NCBI GenBank assembly: GCA_003344405.1
Contig: NOWV01000068.1
Location: forward strand, 310,001-374,000
Source of the DNA: Trichoplax sp. H2
Lineage: Eukaryota > Placozoa > Uniplacotomia > Trichoplacea
Length of the DNA: 64,000 nt
Reading direction: 5' to 3'
In this document: in pieces, positions 40,601-53,087 of the stretch
Layout: each line of letters begins with the position of its first letter
How positions within the stretch are numbered: the stretch's first letter is position 1
The notes under the pieces: model-generated
Databases searched by the model: none
What the model saw: only the letters and a program-made list of their open reading frames with translations
Told to the model about the DNA's origin: nothing
Made by a program: the position numbers and the translations under genes

Positions 40601-43600
40601 ATATGATTTTTAAATATCAGAACTCTAGTACGAAATTAAAATAATCTATCGTGTATCTTTGCTTATCTATGTCTATCGATGTTATCCCTAATTCAATGAT
40701 CTCCAGGAATAATTAGAATCATTGAAATCGTTCAGTTTTTGTGGTTACGTTATAAATACGAATTTTATGAGCTTATGTACTTTGCAAACTTAAATGCTCA
40801 ATGAATGAGCTTTAATATTAATATGCATATAATATTGAATACGTAGAGCTTAATGATAATAATAGTAATTGGTGATTTACTGCTTACATTATTAATTAAA
40901 AAATCTTAGAAAGTTTCTCAGCTGTCTAAACGCGTGCTCGATGTAACCAAGGCCGAGAATCTCCAAAATCGCATTCCTTATGGCTATGATAGTATCTGGG
41001 CAGCAGCACTAGCATTGAATACAACTCGCCAATTTTATATGAAAAATAATGGAGAAGATATTTTGCAAACATTTAATTACAATCGTCAAGATATTCGTCA
41101 AAAATTGATGGAATATATGCAAACAATTTCCTTTACCGGATTATCGGTTAGACTGATTGTCAATTTAAATAAAATCTGTTTGTATTTTAAAATCTGAATC
41201 TCACATAATAGAGCGGTTAATCTGTAAAGTGCTTTAGCAGTTACTGAAAGTGCTTCCTTGAATTTCGGAACAATGTCCTTATTTGATCTTTTTATAGGGT
41301 CCTGTAGGATTTACTAACGATGGCGATCGCAAAGGCTTAGTTATGATAGGACAAATGCAGAATAATAAAAGTGTTATTGTTGGCTACTATAATGATATGG
41401 AGAATCAAATTACCACCAATGGCTATACTCCATTTAAATGGCAAGGTAAAGTAAATAATACAAGTCAGGCAGTTTTTGATGCGGCTACACCTTATCCTGT
41501 GCGATTTACTTTTACATTAATATCTAGGAGGGAAACCACCTGCAGATAAACCAGCCCAAATTACTAGAAAAAGAATGGTAGGATTTAATCTCTATTTTGG
41601 CACGTGTCTTGCAGCAGGGTCTGCAGCTGGTATCACTTTATTTTTCTTACTAGTTAATACAATCTTTCAGAATCATAGGTAAGTTATATATAAACTGGTG
41701 ACTAGCTGCTAAAATGACTGTGAAATAAGCATTATCAAGAGCTTGGGTAATTATAATAGCTAACCAATTAATCTGTTGCTGCAGGTACATTAGATTAACA
41801 AATCCTGGAATCAATAATGTTTTACTCTTTGGTATTCTCATCAGTTATGCTACCATTCCCCTATTGGAAATTAATTACTTTGGCGATAGATCCAGTAATT
41901 TTCTCAATATGCTGTGCTTGGTAAGATAAAATTACTTAATGCAACTTATTTTCCAGCTCCAATGTCATGAATACAGTATACTCCCCTGGTCCCCTTACTT
42001 AATTTTCACGATTATCTTGACTACCCTACCTCCACAATGATTTAGATGTTCTAGTTATAATCGTTTGTGTTGAACATTTTTACGGTAAAAACGTTCACGA
42101 TTTTGTAACGGAAGATATAACAGATTTAAGTGTTGCTTAAGTTGACGAGGAACAATAAATTTGCAAATACGTCAGTCTATACTAATAGCTACAACTGTTT
42201 TCTTTTAGTTACGATATTGGGTCTTGTTGATGGGTGCAATAATACCCTACTCTGTTATGGTAGCTAAAATGTGGCGAACCTATGCAGTGGTAACTAATAT
42301 TGTTCGAGCTGGAAAGGTAATCTTATTTTATTCTTCTTGACTTCATTCCCAAAAATACAAAATAAAGTGTCAATCGATCCGTCACTGGCAGTATAGGATG
42401 TCATGACAAAATAACGAGGGCATACGCTATTTGAATCTTATAATGATAGAGATCGTCAGCATTACTTTCTATACTAACATTATCGTAAATAGTCTATTTT
42501 ATCCAATTCTAAAACTTAGGACACGTACGAAGTTACCATGGCGATAGTGATGACTGTTATTATAGCTATTCCTGCAGCTATACTGCTGCTATGGAATATC
42601 GTAGATCCCGTTCATATACAAGACAGAATAGGAAAAATTAGGGTTAGTTCATTTAATATTATGCATATATTCATATCTTCTATTTCTCATTTACCTGTAA
42701 TCAGATTTACTTTATTCTTGGTGCCATATACCTCCAAATGTGTATATTATCTTAAAAAATTTATAGTTGTATATCAGTATAATTTCTTCAGAGACAGCAG
42801 TATAAACTATTTCGTGAGTGAAGACTTATTTTTTTGTATGTTGTAATAAGAATTAGACAGATTTTAATGCTTTAGCATTATAACTTGAGGACTATTATGA
42901 TATGATAAAATAGAGGACTTCAGTATCGTGTAAAGTTGTGTACAACAGGAAATTCGATATTTAATATAGTCCAGAAGATTATTAGAATATAATGAAATAA
43001 TGAACTATTCAATGAGATAAAAACTGATTTTTCATTTTTTTGAGATATTATTGTCTTGGTTTAACAGTATTTCATGTTATTTTGACGTGCTATAGGTCTT
43101 TACGGTTTAGTAAATTATAAGCGAATTCGTATAGTCCGTAGGATATAATGCATTTGTTTAATAAAAGAGAATAATTATTATTTATCCCTGAAAAGAAAAT
43201 CTGTAACATTTTATAGATGATTTACTTAATTTTTAACTGACTTTAACTAATTTAATTCAAAAATTCTCTCATATGTATAATAGGATGACGATGGTAATGA
43301 AATACTTTCACATCGCTTGGCTTGTAGCTGTCAGTCTTATCAATACTTTTTGGGATCGATTTACGGCTATTTTACTTTATTAGTTTTATGTGGGCTATAT
43401 TTAGCCAAAGAGACCCATCAAATATCCTCAGTTATCTTAACTGATGCTAAATGGATTAGCATTAGTGCTGTCAATTATGCATTATACGTTGCTGCAGCAC
43501 CAATTGGATTTTTTGCTGGTCTAAACAGTCCTGATGTCAATTTTGCCATCTTGAGTTTAGCCATTATTTATGTTTCCACCAGTGCTGTCTTAATTATTTT

Positions 43601-44959
43601 TGTTCCTGCTGTGAGTAGATTATGTAATATATCCAATACTTTGTGTAAATTTATTATCTGAATCGATCGATTCTGTATTTCTAAAAGCTAAGCATCATGA
43701 TTTTATCACCTGTAGATGATTGCAGTTTGCAAATATCGATCATTAACCATCACCGAAGTTGCTGGATTTGCCAATAGCGATCGATCTGAAGCGAATAAAA
43801 TTATATCACTTGGCATTGAGAATATTAGCTTACAGCAACGTCTGAATGCGGTACTAACTTAGATTAATGATAATTAAAGGAATACATTTAGAAGTAGATA
43901 TAGATCTTAACAGAATAGTTCTACATTCCATCATAGAGGTTCTGATGCCTTGAAAGTATTTTATTACAGATTTATAGAATAAATATACTCAGTATTATTA
44001 TGCTAGTAATCCAGATTAGATTATTAATAAAATCTTTTACTCTTCTATAGCAAGACGCTGAGATCGATAAATTAAAAACTAAAATCTTACAAACAAGAAA
44101 ATCAAGAGGAGAGGAGAGTAAATTTTATATACCTAAAAAGCACTATTGTAAAATATCATCAATAACATTAGGTGGAACGCAAACCTCGGTCATTAATTCA
44201 TATCAAAATAGTCAAGAAGGTCCATCATTATCCTCTTCTACTGTTAAAGAGGAATCTAGTCATCAACAATCCACCGATCAGCCTATAGCTGAAGCTCAAA
44301 CTGTACTCACTGCAAATAATGATCAAAACCAAGAAGGTGAAAGCATTGAGATGAAAGATCTTTTCTCGCAACCAACACAAGAAGTTGTTGCTGTTATTGA
44401 ATCCAATAGCTTTTCTAGACATAGTGAAAGTAATATTTCGTTTTCAGAAGAAGTTGCACCGGTAATACTGCGGGTCAGCGATGATGAAAAAGAACCTTCA
44501 GTGCCAGATAGGTATAGCTTACTAAGGAATGAAGACCTACTAAATAAAATTGTAGTCATCGATTCCAAAGATGGCAATGATGATGTACAAGAAGAGACAG
44601 ATGAAGAAGCCCAAATGACAACCGATAATGAACAAACTACTTCACATGATGGCAATTTTACAGATGACGATGATTGTTTTGATCATATAAGAAGTAACAA
44701 TTCAGAACAAGTATTTGATGAGGAAGAGCAAAAGGTTGCTGTAGAAGATAAGAAAGAACTATCTAATACTAATCCAAGCGACCAGCAGCAATTATCTGAT
44801 ACTACTGCAAATAATCTGCAGCAATCATCAGAGGCTAATCCGAGTGATCCGGAGGCATCATCTTATACTCGATCAAATGATCAGCAGCAGCCTGCAAATG
44901 GTAGAACAAGGACATTATCTTATATTAATGAAGATGGATTTATTACGTCTGACGTTTAA
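37666..44959 (+). CDS. GABBR-like: GABA-B-type metabotropic receptor (class C GPCR)
   Basis: Fifteen exons: 37666-37971, 38972-39112, 39569-39733, 39821-39922, 40061-40126, 40381-40572, 40910-41146, 41298-41445, 41528-41678, 41785-41920, 42209-42316, 42520-42642, 43284-43610, 43716-43850, 44051-44959; 1081 residues, all junctions in frame. Residues 1-29 form a signal peptide. The Venus-flytrap domain (~30-450) has DTKCNIGYATKEL, VSYGSTTPSLSNR and YDSIWAAALALN. Seven helices follow (~465-735), with the TM3 Cys in LNMLCL, NIVDPVH after TM4 and GSIYGYFTLLVLCGLYLAKET at TM5. Heptads at ~760-795 (ENISLQQRLNAQDAEIDKL) resemble the GABA-B heterodimer coiled coil. The tail is long, acidic and Gln/Ser-rich. 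No cysteine-rich domain lies between flytrap and helices, as in GABA-B and unlike mGluR. Most mammalian GABA contacts are replaced (see findings), so the ligand may not be GABA. Whether it is R1- or R2-like is not decidable here. Confidence 0.93.
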
Positions 44960-47900
44960 CCACTTTATAACCATAGCGATATGCCGTAACCGATGAAACG
45001 CTAAAGTCTATAATTTCATCTGTGTTATTAATGGTGAATATTTTTAATTCCAGTATTGCATGATGTTTAGATGTAATTCAACACGTAAATAATATTAGAG
45101 GGAATAAATTTTCAAATTTTCTGTCGCCGAAGCTTTATGTTTCAGTAAATGCAAATCGTTATAATTAAAGACGGGTTAAAAGGCTGCCGTGACATAGGCT
45201 TAAAAATATTTTTAGAGATAAAATGACAGCGATATATCAGGGATAGATGATGAGGCATGGGTGATTCTCGTAGCTCTTATTCTAATGGCATTGAATAAAG
45301 TAAAAAATTCTAGAGGTTATAATCTCATTGACAAGGAAACGGAAATTAGAATATAGTTATTGTAATACTGTATAATGTAATAAACTGGCGAACTTATAAG
45401 CTTTTGAATCATAAATGCGTAAAAAATATAGTTTTAGGCAGTCAACCTCATACAACACCAGATAGGCTTACATTTGTGGTAATCAATAAAGGAAAAATAA
45501 GTAAAATCACTGTTAAGATTGGAAGAAAGACGTCAACGGTGAAAGAAAGGAATATTAATTTTTGGACCCTTGTTTTAAAAGAATAGAAGCCTAAAAAGAA
45601 TTTTCTTCGTTAAATCAGCGAGTCTGATTGGGAGTAGAAGAGAATTTAAATGTGATCTAGGAATAATAAAAAATTAATCTCTGCTTCTTTTCCAATTTAT
45701 TTTAACATCACGAGGAATATCGTTACGGTTTATAGTTTCGCTGGTTTCATTAGTTAAGGAAGTAGATTTAAATAATACTTATAGAAATTTGAGAAATAGA
45801 TAATAAGATTTCTAATAAAAAGAATCATTTTATTACTTATATTAATTAAGTGATTGTAGCTAATGCTTCAAATTTTTAGCAATCTAATTATGATAGATCA
45901 CTGTCATTGTGATATTTAAATACACAAATTTTTACCAAAGTGCTAATTTTTATATACTGAAATGCATCTATTGCAATGATCTGATTGTAAAGAAGACGCA
46001 AAATATAGTCGAATTTTTATCTTACATTAGCTACGTTTAGTTAGCATTTTGCTAGTTCATGGCTGATCGTAGAAAAATTTTTTCATTTTTCCAAGATTTG
46101 ATTTTTTGTATTTTAAGACCTTGTCGCACTAAGTTAGATACAAAGTTCAATGTATACGCAGTACTGCCATTAATACTACTCAACTGATTGCCTTTACTTC
46201 GAACTTTAGCTATTAAACCATGAAATGCAGGCATTCAATGGGCCTACAATTTTCAAAATTATGTCAATTAAATCAACCTTGTCAGCAATATGCTGTGATC
46301 GCTATTCTATCGGTTACAGTAAATTGCTGTGATGCTAAATAACGGGCTTACGGTAGACCAAATGGATGGAGGGCTTACTTGAATAAAAATAGTAAATCGA
46401 ACGAGATCTATCTCATATGGAAATGTATTGAAACTTTCCCTTTTTAACATTATCTTATCCCTCATTCAGAGTGGTTAGGAAATGATTTTGTAAGGATATA
46501 CGTTACCTTGTCTTCCTAAAAAATGAAATAGATGATATTCGTAGCATTGAATAAGCAAATGTAAGAGGTTTTAGTTGGCATTATTATCTACAAGGTTAGA
46601 TGTCCGTGTCTAGTAAGTAGCCTAAAAGAAACCTTATATGATAAAATACACTAATTACTGTATAGTCACTTTGCTTATGATGCAACTTTAATGGATAAGA
46701 TGTTGATTCTTATCAAGGTTGGAATGAATATCTCTATATTCAATAATTAATCGATATAATTTTCTTAGGCTCTGAGATTTAATTTACATGTAGCTATAGT
46801 TAAGCTTCCTTAACATACTTTATATATCACCATTACACATCCATTTTCAGTTGTTTTTCACTAAGAAATGAAAACACTGAGGAAATATCGTTATTTATTT
46901 ATCTAGACCAAAAGTTACAAATAGAAGGAAGGCGAAATCAACAGGTAATCATAGCCCACTAACCCTGTTGTTAAGTTCCGATGTTTTCATGATTCGATCT
47001 GCTCTCTAGAATTGTATATGAGTACATATACGTGTATATATATAATTCATTATTCGTATGCTAGGAGTACTAAATTCGTATGAATCCAATGTTTAGAAAC
47101 TTTGACATCGTAATTTAACTTCAGTAATTATTTTTAAATGATCCTAACTAACGGAGTTGAGTAGCTTTCTTCAACACGCTACAGCATATAACAATCGCTG
47201 GTTTTTGCAGATCATTTATCGAGTAGTATATAGAAAGGTTCCAAAATTTGTCTTCTGTACCGAAGTTAGGATATTTATAATAATCAGATTGTCCATTCAG
47301 AAGACTTTGTATATTCATGAATTTTGAATTTAATATTCACAAAATCATTACTCCAGTTCTTAAAATTAGAGGAGAAGACATGAAATAGTATCGCAAAATA
47401 TAGATTCCTTTATTCAAATCATAATTAAGAAATAACAATCTGACATCTAATGTTACATCTGAATTCAAAAATTCTTTATGGACATCCATGATTATTTAAC
47501 AAATAACAAAGTTGATACAGCCAGTAAATTATTATCATCGGTAGAAATGAAACATTCTAATTTTCAACCCTTTGGGTTAAATGAATCAATACAATATAGT
47601 AACGTCACGTATACTTCTCTACCCATAAGCATACAAATACGCATTTAAGTCAAATTGGTTATGTAACTATTATGGAATAAAGATAGAATAAATAAGAATG
47701 CAACTAGCTACAGTCCAGTTTCTACCTATCGGTTTCTTGAGATCTATGGTATAAAGTGACAATTTTAAATTGCCTTCATTTGAGTACCATTATATTTTGA
47801 GAAATTTGGGTTACAATTTACTAAGTAAAATGGTCTCCTGTGGTTGGATTTCACCGTCCACCATTTGATGGCTTGATGTCAGTTATTCCAACCACACAAT

Positions 47901-48030
47901 TTTAATTTTGTATACACTGTATATACAATGTTATTAGGATCAATTCAATTCAATAAAACTACAGAGGTATAGGAAGACGCTCTTCTAGGCAGCGATCTCT
48001 TGATAATTGTCGGTACCAAAGCAGTTCTAT
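44960..48030. other. Convergent intergenic region between GABA-B-like gene and LRRC58
   Basis: Roughly 3 kb of AT-rich DNA holding both 3' UTRs. No exon is supported. The frames at 45404-45586 and 46052-46234 look like chance. A short stem-loop at 47839-47896 is listed separately. Confidence 0.45.
47839..47896. repeat. Stem-loop with perfect 10-base arms
   Basis: TGTGGTTGGA at 47839-47848 pairs with TCCAACCACA at 47887-47896 around a 38-base loop. It lies about 135 bases beyond the LRRC58 stop, so within its probable 3' UTR, where it could be a structured element. It may equally be chance or part of a small RNA. Confidence 0.35.
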
Positions 48031-50870
48031 CTAGCGGTAGCCTAACAAGACTCTTTGCATTTTCTGCCTTTGAGCTGCTTCTTCTTCCTCGCTACTATAA
48101 TCGCTTGAATTGCCAGATTGACATGGTGGCGAGCATAAATATCTCAGTAGCGGTAAACGGTACTTTCCACAAAAATCAGCAAATTTTACTTCTTTAACTC
48201 TTGTATCAAAATAAACACCACGGCATTTCGGACAACGTCGAGCAGAATCTAAAAATTTAACTAAACATTGCGGTAGTGGTAGCTGACGATACGGAATTTT
48301 GGAGTTACGAATAATTCGACCACTTAATTCCTTGAGAGTTGGAACTTCATACTCTAACTCTTGGATAAATTGAAAAACCAATGGATTATTTCGTAAGCTT
48401 AAATCCGATAAGTGGACTAAATGGATAATTTCAACCGGTAGAGTGGTCAATTGATTATTATGCAAGCTAAGTGATCTTAGCTTGGTTAACTTAGACAAGG
48501 CTACAGGTATAATTTTTAATTTATTGTCGCACAACATTAGAGCGCGCAAGCAATCCAAGGCGCCCAATTCAGCTGGTACTTGAGTCAATTGATTGCCACC
48601 TAAGTAGAGAATTTCCAATCTAAAATGCAAAAAGCCAAGAAAAATATCTATAAATAACTTGAATAACTACGGAAACATGCACGTTCGACTATGTAAGCAT
48701 AGCTAAGGTTATTAACGTATTATTACTAATGATACATTAAGGATAGGAATTTTATGATCCGTGACTAGCAACTGTAAACCGTAGGTTCCATCATCCCCGA
48801 AAGATATCCAATTAACTCGGCTTTAGTCTGTGCAGTACTAACGATTAGGGGCAATATGAATTGTCATTGGTATCTCCGTTGCAAATAGTAATTCATCGCC
48901 TTTGGCGATCAATTGTGGCAGGTAAGTAAAAATAAATTCAAGATTGAGTTACCTAATTCAGCCGACATCGGCATTAATAACGTTATATTTGACAATATTT
49001 CGAATTATAACGAACCTTATGCAAGGACGGAGTAATCAACAAGACTACAATAACAATAATTATTTCGTGAACAATCAACAAATAATGGCATGTTTTCGAT
49101 CTACTCCATATTAACGCAGCACGCAAACTTGCAATGTTATGTTAATGAAGATTACTCACGTTGACAATAGTTGGTCAACATTGATTATAGGTAGCATCCA
49201 TTTCGGTTCTATCTGATCAAAATGATAATGGGAATGAAAGACTACCACCCATTTCTTAGCATCTGAATATGCATTGCGCAGCGTAGTAAAAATACAAATG
49301 TCATGATAGTATCTTGGAGTCCTTATTAGGGTTAGCAAATACGGAATACTTGGCAAACAATTGTTTAAAAAGTAGAAAACCGAAATGGATTTACAATGCA
49401 TGATTAGAAAGTGGGTTTGAGCTTTTATTTAAGAAATCGATACTAGCTGTTTGATGATAGCTATATCAGCCAAGTTATTCTTTAGTCTCCTACATACTGT
49501 AGTAATATTATCAAAATCGATTTATCCCTTGATAATTTTTAAATTTAACTCCATCAGAGCTAGGGCAGAATTTTGGGAACAAATGTTCATGATGGAAATC
49601 AGACTCCCATGTTGTAGATAAATAACTATCCATGATTGTTCCCATACGCCAAAAATGATGATTGATTTGAGAAGCAAGACCAGTAACATAAAAAAAGAAA
49701 ATTAGCGGATATGGATCGCATTGAAATACTCGTCGATAGTACAGTTAGAAATGGATTCACTTTCGTGAAGGTACGGTAGCCAGGACCATCATCACTAGAA
49801 GGTATCGTCATGTATTGCACCGATTATGACAAACTCAAGGTTAGAATGGTAGGGGATTTACGGTTAAGCAAGCATAGCCAAAAAAATACCGTATCTCTCT
49901 GTGAATGATAGCGCAGGTTGATATAGTAGTTTGTCGCCTTGATAAAAAAAAAAATGGTTGTTATTGATCGATATAGGACGAAGAAGTACTGTCTATATGT
50001 ACTGCTCGATCTAAAAAATCGTCATCGTCACAGCAAGCCTAATATAAATATACAGTAGAGGGAAAGAAAAAGTTGCTGGAGTTCAAATTGTGCTGTATCC
50101 TTTGGAGGAGGTTTAGCCGGCTAATGTTCTATCGATTACTAATGTGATGATGATATCATTCGTTGATTGAAATGTAGAAATATCGAATAGGCACGCAATA
50201 CGTTATATTGATCATTATCATTGAAGCATGTCTCTTCAGCTACAGTGATGTTAGGGGTAAATTGTCAAGAAAGGCAATTGTTTCTTGTCCAATTGATGAT
50301 GTACAGCTGTTGGATTGATTGCATTGGACTATTGGTCAAAAGTGATGAAGAACTTGAGATGGCATGCACATTTGCTTCTTACCGCTTTAAATTGATTATA
50401 CTTTGAGGTACCGTCTCCAGTCGATTGCCACCAAAATAGAGCGTTCTCAATCTGGTTAAATGGCATATTTGCGATGGAAATGTTTTAAATTGGTTACCAC
50501 TCAGATAGAGCTTCTCCAAGTTGATTAATTGATCAAACTCTTTGGGTAGATCGGTGAGGAAATTGTCATTTAACGTCAAGTTGGTCAGTGAAATTAAGTG
50601 GGTTAACTCAACTGGCACTTGTCGAAATTGATTGCTTGATAAATCTAAATGGCGTAGATGCGTTAACGTCGTCAATTGCTTTGGCAACTTGGTTAATAAA
50701 TTGGACTGTAGATTGACAATTACAATATCATCATCATGATCATCTTGTAATCGATGAGCATTTCCATTAGAGAAATCCACTTGTCGACCAACTGGTTGAT
50801 CATAAGGGAGTGGATCTCGATCGATTGGATTGCGAGCTGCAATACGACTATGACTTCTCCTATTGGACAT
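48031..50870 (-). CDS. LRRC58: Leucine-rich repeat protein LRRC58
   Basis: Two exons on the minus strand, 50870-50383 and 48619-48031, joined in phase 2 across a 1.76 kb intron; 358 residues (human 371). After a short Asp/Asn-rich start come about eight leucine-rich repeats (~50-250), such as LRHLDLSSNQFRQVP, LEKLYLSGNQFKTFP, LEILYLGGNQLTQVP and LRSLSLHNNQLTTLP. The C-terminal part is the family's signature: CPKCRGVYFD, then FADFCGKYRLPLLRYLCS, a Ser/Glu-rich stretch, and the ending MQRVLLG, matching human CGGVYFD, VDFCGKYRLPLMHYLCS and MQKVLLG. The paired CxxC and C...C suggest a metal site; this is inference. The ATG at 50870 is the first in frame. LRR proteins of this form usually act as intracellular protein-binding adaptors. 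Confidence 0.95.
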
Positions 50871-51429
50871 GTTGCAGTAATGATTTGGATATTGATGCAA
50901 TCGCTTCCTCTACCACTATCCAATGATCGATATACACGTTCCAATTCAGCGTTGATTGCCCACTACCAATGCAACCGCTGAATTTACGCTAGCAATCTTC
51001 AGCAGTTATGGAGAAAGAGTTGGCGATGATGATCTTGATCAACTCCTTTCCGTAACTCGTAGTAACGAGATGCCGGGTTGCATCGGCGATGAGGTCAACC
51101 GGGGGTTTAAATACCCTTGACGCGGTTGCTTTGGGTATGGTGATTGGACCTGGTCAAGTGGTCATGGCTTGGATGGGGCTTTGTTCTGCCAGCTGATCGT
51201 GATGGTGGCCTGAAACAGTATTCTGCAGTAGTGTGGTGTACTATAGGATTGTCAAGACTAGTCAGGACTGGCCTGGGCACACCTTGCTGCAGGTAGCAAA
51301 GAGGGTCTTAAAACATAGCCTGAGTATAGTCGACCAGTATTGATCGTACTGCACGCTGCAAGCTACACTATGAGAGTTTCAGTTAAAAATGCAGTGTCAT
51401 CAGCGAGTACTAACCGACGTCAGCCAAGA

Positions 51430-52320
51430 GTTGCACTGTAGACTACAGTACAGTACTGTAGTTTTGATGGTGGACTATCCTATACTGTGTAGTGTACAGT
51501 ATAGCGAGTGGATCACCAACGCCCACAAATGCATAGAAATCACTCAGGATAGGTCAGAAACAGCCAATACTATGGTATGATGGAGTCAACAGGATCTGAG
51601 CCGGCGAACGCAATGACACAGCAAAAAATCGCCGCTTCTTGTACGTACATTTGAAAGTCACGCTTGTTACGTCACCTACTCTACGTACAGTACAGTACAG
51701 TACAAGCTTTTCTTCTTTACGATACAGTGTACTGTAATTTACGATGTAAAGTACGGTGTACATTGTACTGTACAGTGTACAGCACTGCAATGTGAGCAAT
51801 TGTGCATTGGGGTCCGCAGGTTTTCATGGTCTAGTCCGATCCGGTCCGGACCCTGACTTGCACAATACAGTACAATAGTGTACTGTACACTGTACACTGT
51901 ACAGTACTGTACTGTACAGTAGAGACCCTCTACAGACTCTACAGTACAAGTATGTCTAAGATATTTCAGCCGATAAATTTTAACAAGCAAAAACTCTTTC
52001 TCCATCGATTGATGCATTATTTGTTCACTTTCCGAAATTTATTTGTTTTTGGATGTTAAAATTTATCGGCTGAAATATCTTAGACATACTGTACAATACT
52101 GTAGGTCTCTAGAGTACAGTGTACTGTACACTGGACTGTATAGTACTGTACAGTACAGTACTGTACAATGCAATACCAAGTCATCGAAATTTGTGCTCAT
52201 ACTAAATGCGGCGGTAAAGCGCGGTAAAGCAGTAAATGCCACTGTCTTGTTTGATGAGAAGATTTTCTTACTACAGTACAGTGTACTGTACAGTGTACAG
52301 TACGGTGCTACAGTAAAAAC
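51430..52320. repeat. Palindromic TACTGTACAGTAC arrays around a foldback
   Basis: Blocks of self-complementary GTACTGTAC/TACAGTGTAC words at about 51445-51510, 51685-51790, 51868-51950, 52085-52170 and 52272-52318 lie roughly symmetrically around the inverted repeat centred at 52020. This is the same vocabulary as at 6211-6690. The arrangement suggests a large imperfect palindrome, either a foldback-type mobile element or a repeat expanded by cruciform-prone replication. Confidence 0.75.
51949..52090. mobile_element. Foldback element with perfect 37-base inverted arms
   Basis: The left arm 51949-51985 (begins agtatgtctaagatatttca) is the exact reverse complement of the right arm 52054-52090. 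They are separated by a 68-base spacer. Pairing continues weakly inward (tttttgcttg/ttgtttttgg) and outward into the palindromic arrays. No transposase is encoded, so if mobile it is a non-autonomous MITE or foldback type. Target-site duplications could not be identified because the flanks are repetitive. Confidence 0.6.
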
Positions 52321-52363
52321 GCGAGCAACGACAGTCCTTCAACGGAGTCAAAACGTCACCCGA

Positions 52364-52496
52364 ACCCGATAAAACACGATCAAATTGTTGATTTTCGAAC
52401 CCGAAATGGGTGCAATCGCTATACAAACACTGTAGCGACACAGAATTAATTAACCCGAATCCCTTCCTCCAGTCGGGTTTCGGGTTGACTGTTTTG
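52364..52496. repeat. Cluster of CCCGAA / TTCGGG motifs
   Basis: Within 130 bases the hexamer CCCGAA or its complement occurs about five times (cacccgaacccg, cgaacccgaaatggg, aacccgaatccc, gtcgggtttcgggttg). This is striking in AT-rich DNA. It may be the inside of an old non-autonomous element. No gene is seen. Confidence 0.4.
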
Positions 52497-53013
52497 AAAG
52501 CTACTTTCATATCATCAACTTTTTCCTGATAGGACACTGGTAGCAACGTGCCTGCATGTGCTCGCTTCACTGAAGTTGGTTTGAGTCATCGCTGTCTCAT
52601 GCAAAAAGTTCATCGTGTGAACGTACCTTCAGCCTTCAGGCACGTTTAGGGGTGCTACGGACTACTGGAAAGGAAGACAGAGGGACTGTCCAACAATCTT
52701 CATTGAAGAAACGGCGGTGCAGGATGACTAATATGGTACTGGTCATATCCCTACATTGGTAGACTAGAACCATACAGCGTACTGCGCGTAACCAACTCCA
52801 TGGTGGCTACTTGTGAGCGTAGCCGTCAACAGGACTGACTACGATTTTACATGCAGATAACAGTTCAAAATGACCACAGAAAGAGTCAGCTTGTACATTT
52901 TTGCCAACGAAAGTCGTTGATCGTCTCTCTTTCTGAATAACACTATAGTTTAGTATACGATGTAGTGAGCGCTCTCACCGTCACTGTCTCGTCGGAGTCG
53001 TTTGTATCATTTA

Positions 53014-53087
53014 CAATCCAAAATTGTGTCCATCGTCCATCCCTCCTTTCTGCGACTGGAAAGGACGGATGGTGGACAATTGGATTG
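53014..53087. repeat. Compact hairpin with ~30-base imperfect stem
   Basis: The left arm 53014-53050 (CAATCC..AATTGT..TCC..CATCC.TCCTTTC) pairs with 53059-53087 (GAAAGGACGGATGG..GGACAATTGGATTG), with a few bulges and an 8-base loop. A stem this long and tight is unlikely by chance. It could be a MITE remnant or the source of a structured or small RNA. Confidence 0.6.

Noticed and set aside
52043-52372. 109-codon frame rich in Tyr, Ser, Val, Leu
   Set aside because: It is read from the palindromic array and the foldback arm; the periodic YSTVQYS text is a repeat by-product.
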